From CAZKTS01 sp964555735 (lineage in GTDB: Bacteria; Actinomycetota; Acidimicrobiia; IMCC26256; PALSA-555): DNA of 43,767 bases. A program made the position numbers and the translations under genes. Positions 43,319-43,767 of the stretch are shown here, piece by piece; positions within the stretch are counted from its first letter, which is position 1, and each line of letters opens with the position of its first letter. The notes below the pieces were generated by a model that searched no databases, was not told where the DNA came from, and worked only from the letters and a program-made list of their open reading frames with translations. The DNA is taken from the NCBI GenBank assembly GCA_964555735.1, contig CAZKTS010000193.1, forward strand, positions 1 to 43,767, in the 5' to 3' direction.

Positions 43319-43767
43319 TCAACGGTCACGCAGGAACCACGCCCGAGGGTCCCAGTGACGGAGCGCGTCCACCTCGCCCTTGGTCGGAGGTGCGAGCTCC
43401 GTGACATCGGCGGCGACGGCGACGTCCCAGCCGCACGCGGCGCGCGCGGCGTCGATGCGGTCCTGGAGCGGCGCCGGGCCCAGGGGGACGCGCGTGAGCA
43501 CGAGCTCGCCGTCGGGCTCGAGCTTCTCGAAGGTGCCCAGGTCGGTCACCAGGGCGCGGACCGCTCGCCCCGGTGACGTGATGTACCCGCACGCCGGCGG
43601 CGTCCGACGCTCGTCGAGCAGCGCGACCACGACGGCCTCCGCACAGACCGAGGCGACGTCGTTGCCACCGCCCGAGCCCACGAGGAACGGGCCGTCGGGG
43701 ATGTGCGTGGAGTTGATGTTGCCGAGGCGGTCGACCTGCGCGCCACCGAGGCACGCCACGGTCGTGC
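43319..43767 (-). CDS. Type I CoA-transferase beta subunit (GctB/IpdB-like), C-terminal part
   Basis: At least 149 residues; the start lies past the right edge. The visible part begins TTVACLGGAQVDRLGNINST, the conserved strand-turn of GctB and IpdB proteins, and goes on with GPFLVGSGGGNDVASVCAEA, GYITSPGRAVRALVTDLGTF and a C-terminal ALRHWDPRAWFLRDR. IpdAB of mycobacteria opens the last steroid ring as a CoA ester, while GctAB is a glutaconate CoA-transferase. The fragment fits the broader family, and which branch it belongs to cannot be settled from this part. An alpha subunit should lie just outside the window. The site residue that binds CoA (a Glu in true transferases) is not in view. 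Confidence 0.8.
   Translation of the reverse strand, partial: TTVACLGGAQVDRLGNINSTHIPDGPFLVGSGGGNDVASVCAEAVVVALLDERRTPPACGYITSPGRAVRALVTDLGTFEKLEPDGELVLTRVPLGPAPLQDRIDAARAACGWDVAVAADVTELAPPTKGEVDALRHWDPRAWFLRDR

Noticed and set aside
43319..43767. Firm assignment to IpdB (steroid ring-opening)
   Set aside because: The visible part matches both GctB and IpdB. The deciding N-terminal half and the alpha subunit lie outside the window.

Overview
The window is very GC-rich and tightly packed. No gap between genes exceeds about 225 bases, so there is no stretch of 300 bases without a gene. I see 39 protein-coding genes (two cut by the window edges) and no tRNA, rRNA, CRISPR array, insertion sequence or phage gene. 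The content points to an actinobacterium: many GTG starts, -10 boxes of the form TAnnnT often placed right at the start codon, a DUF427 protein, an Rpf-like cell-wall enzyme, a class III cyclase with an N-terminal regulatory domain like mycobacterial Rv1264, an Rv1473-like ABC-F protein, and many acyl-CoA dehydrogenases of mycobacterial FadE type. A member of Acidimicrobiia or a relative is my guess, but the sequence alone does not prove it.

Layout. 1-2125 (minus) is a surface-sugar operon: an epimerase-like SDR, a DegT-type aminotransferase and the first codons of a family 2 glycosyltransferase. 2179-5859 holds an acyl-ACP thioesterase, a divergent MMPL/RND transporter and a lipoprotein with Ig-like repeats. 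5947-8795 has an acyl-CoA dehydrogenase coupled to an ArsC-like protein, divergent from a diiron ferritin-like oxygenase. 8792-12852 has Aat, a secreted orphan protein, a coiled-coil/Rpf-like cell-wall protein, an SDR and a DUF427 protein. 12859-17030 (minus) has an MFS exporter with an ABC-F ATPase, and an adenylate cyclase. 17087-22947 (plus) has an L,D-transpeptidase lipoprotein, a secreted protein, an alkylsulfatase-like metallohydrolase, an SDR, a secreted tyrosine phosphatase, a second metallo-beta-lactamase-fold protein and a GNAT. 22944-25329 (minus) has a cytochrome P450 and a GT-C mannosyltransferase-like protein.

25387-35810 is an acyl-CoA catabolic region: three acyl-CoA dehydrogenases, an acyl-CoA ligase, citrate synthase, a crotonase-fold protein without the hydratase glutamates, a type III CoA-transferase, and a DUF35 protein translationally coupled to an atypical thiolase. 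With the P450 and the CoA-transferase beta subunit at the right edge, this resembles steroid or branched isoprenoid side-chain degradation, but the substrate cannot be read from sequence. 35848-40285 (minus) is a complete sugar/glycerol-phosphate type ABC importer in the order ATPase, permease, permease, binding protein. It is divergent from a soluble hybrid histidine kinase at 40457-43282.

The most interesting signals are: an inverted repeat built exactly around the P450 -10 box; nine genes whose -10 box lies 6-9 bases before the start codon (predicted leaderless mRNAs); two probable CTG starts; the DUF35/atypical thiolase pair; and large inverted repeats on both sides of the acyl-CoA ligase gene.
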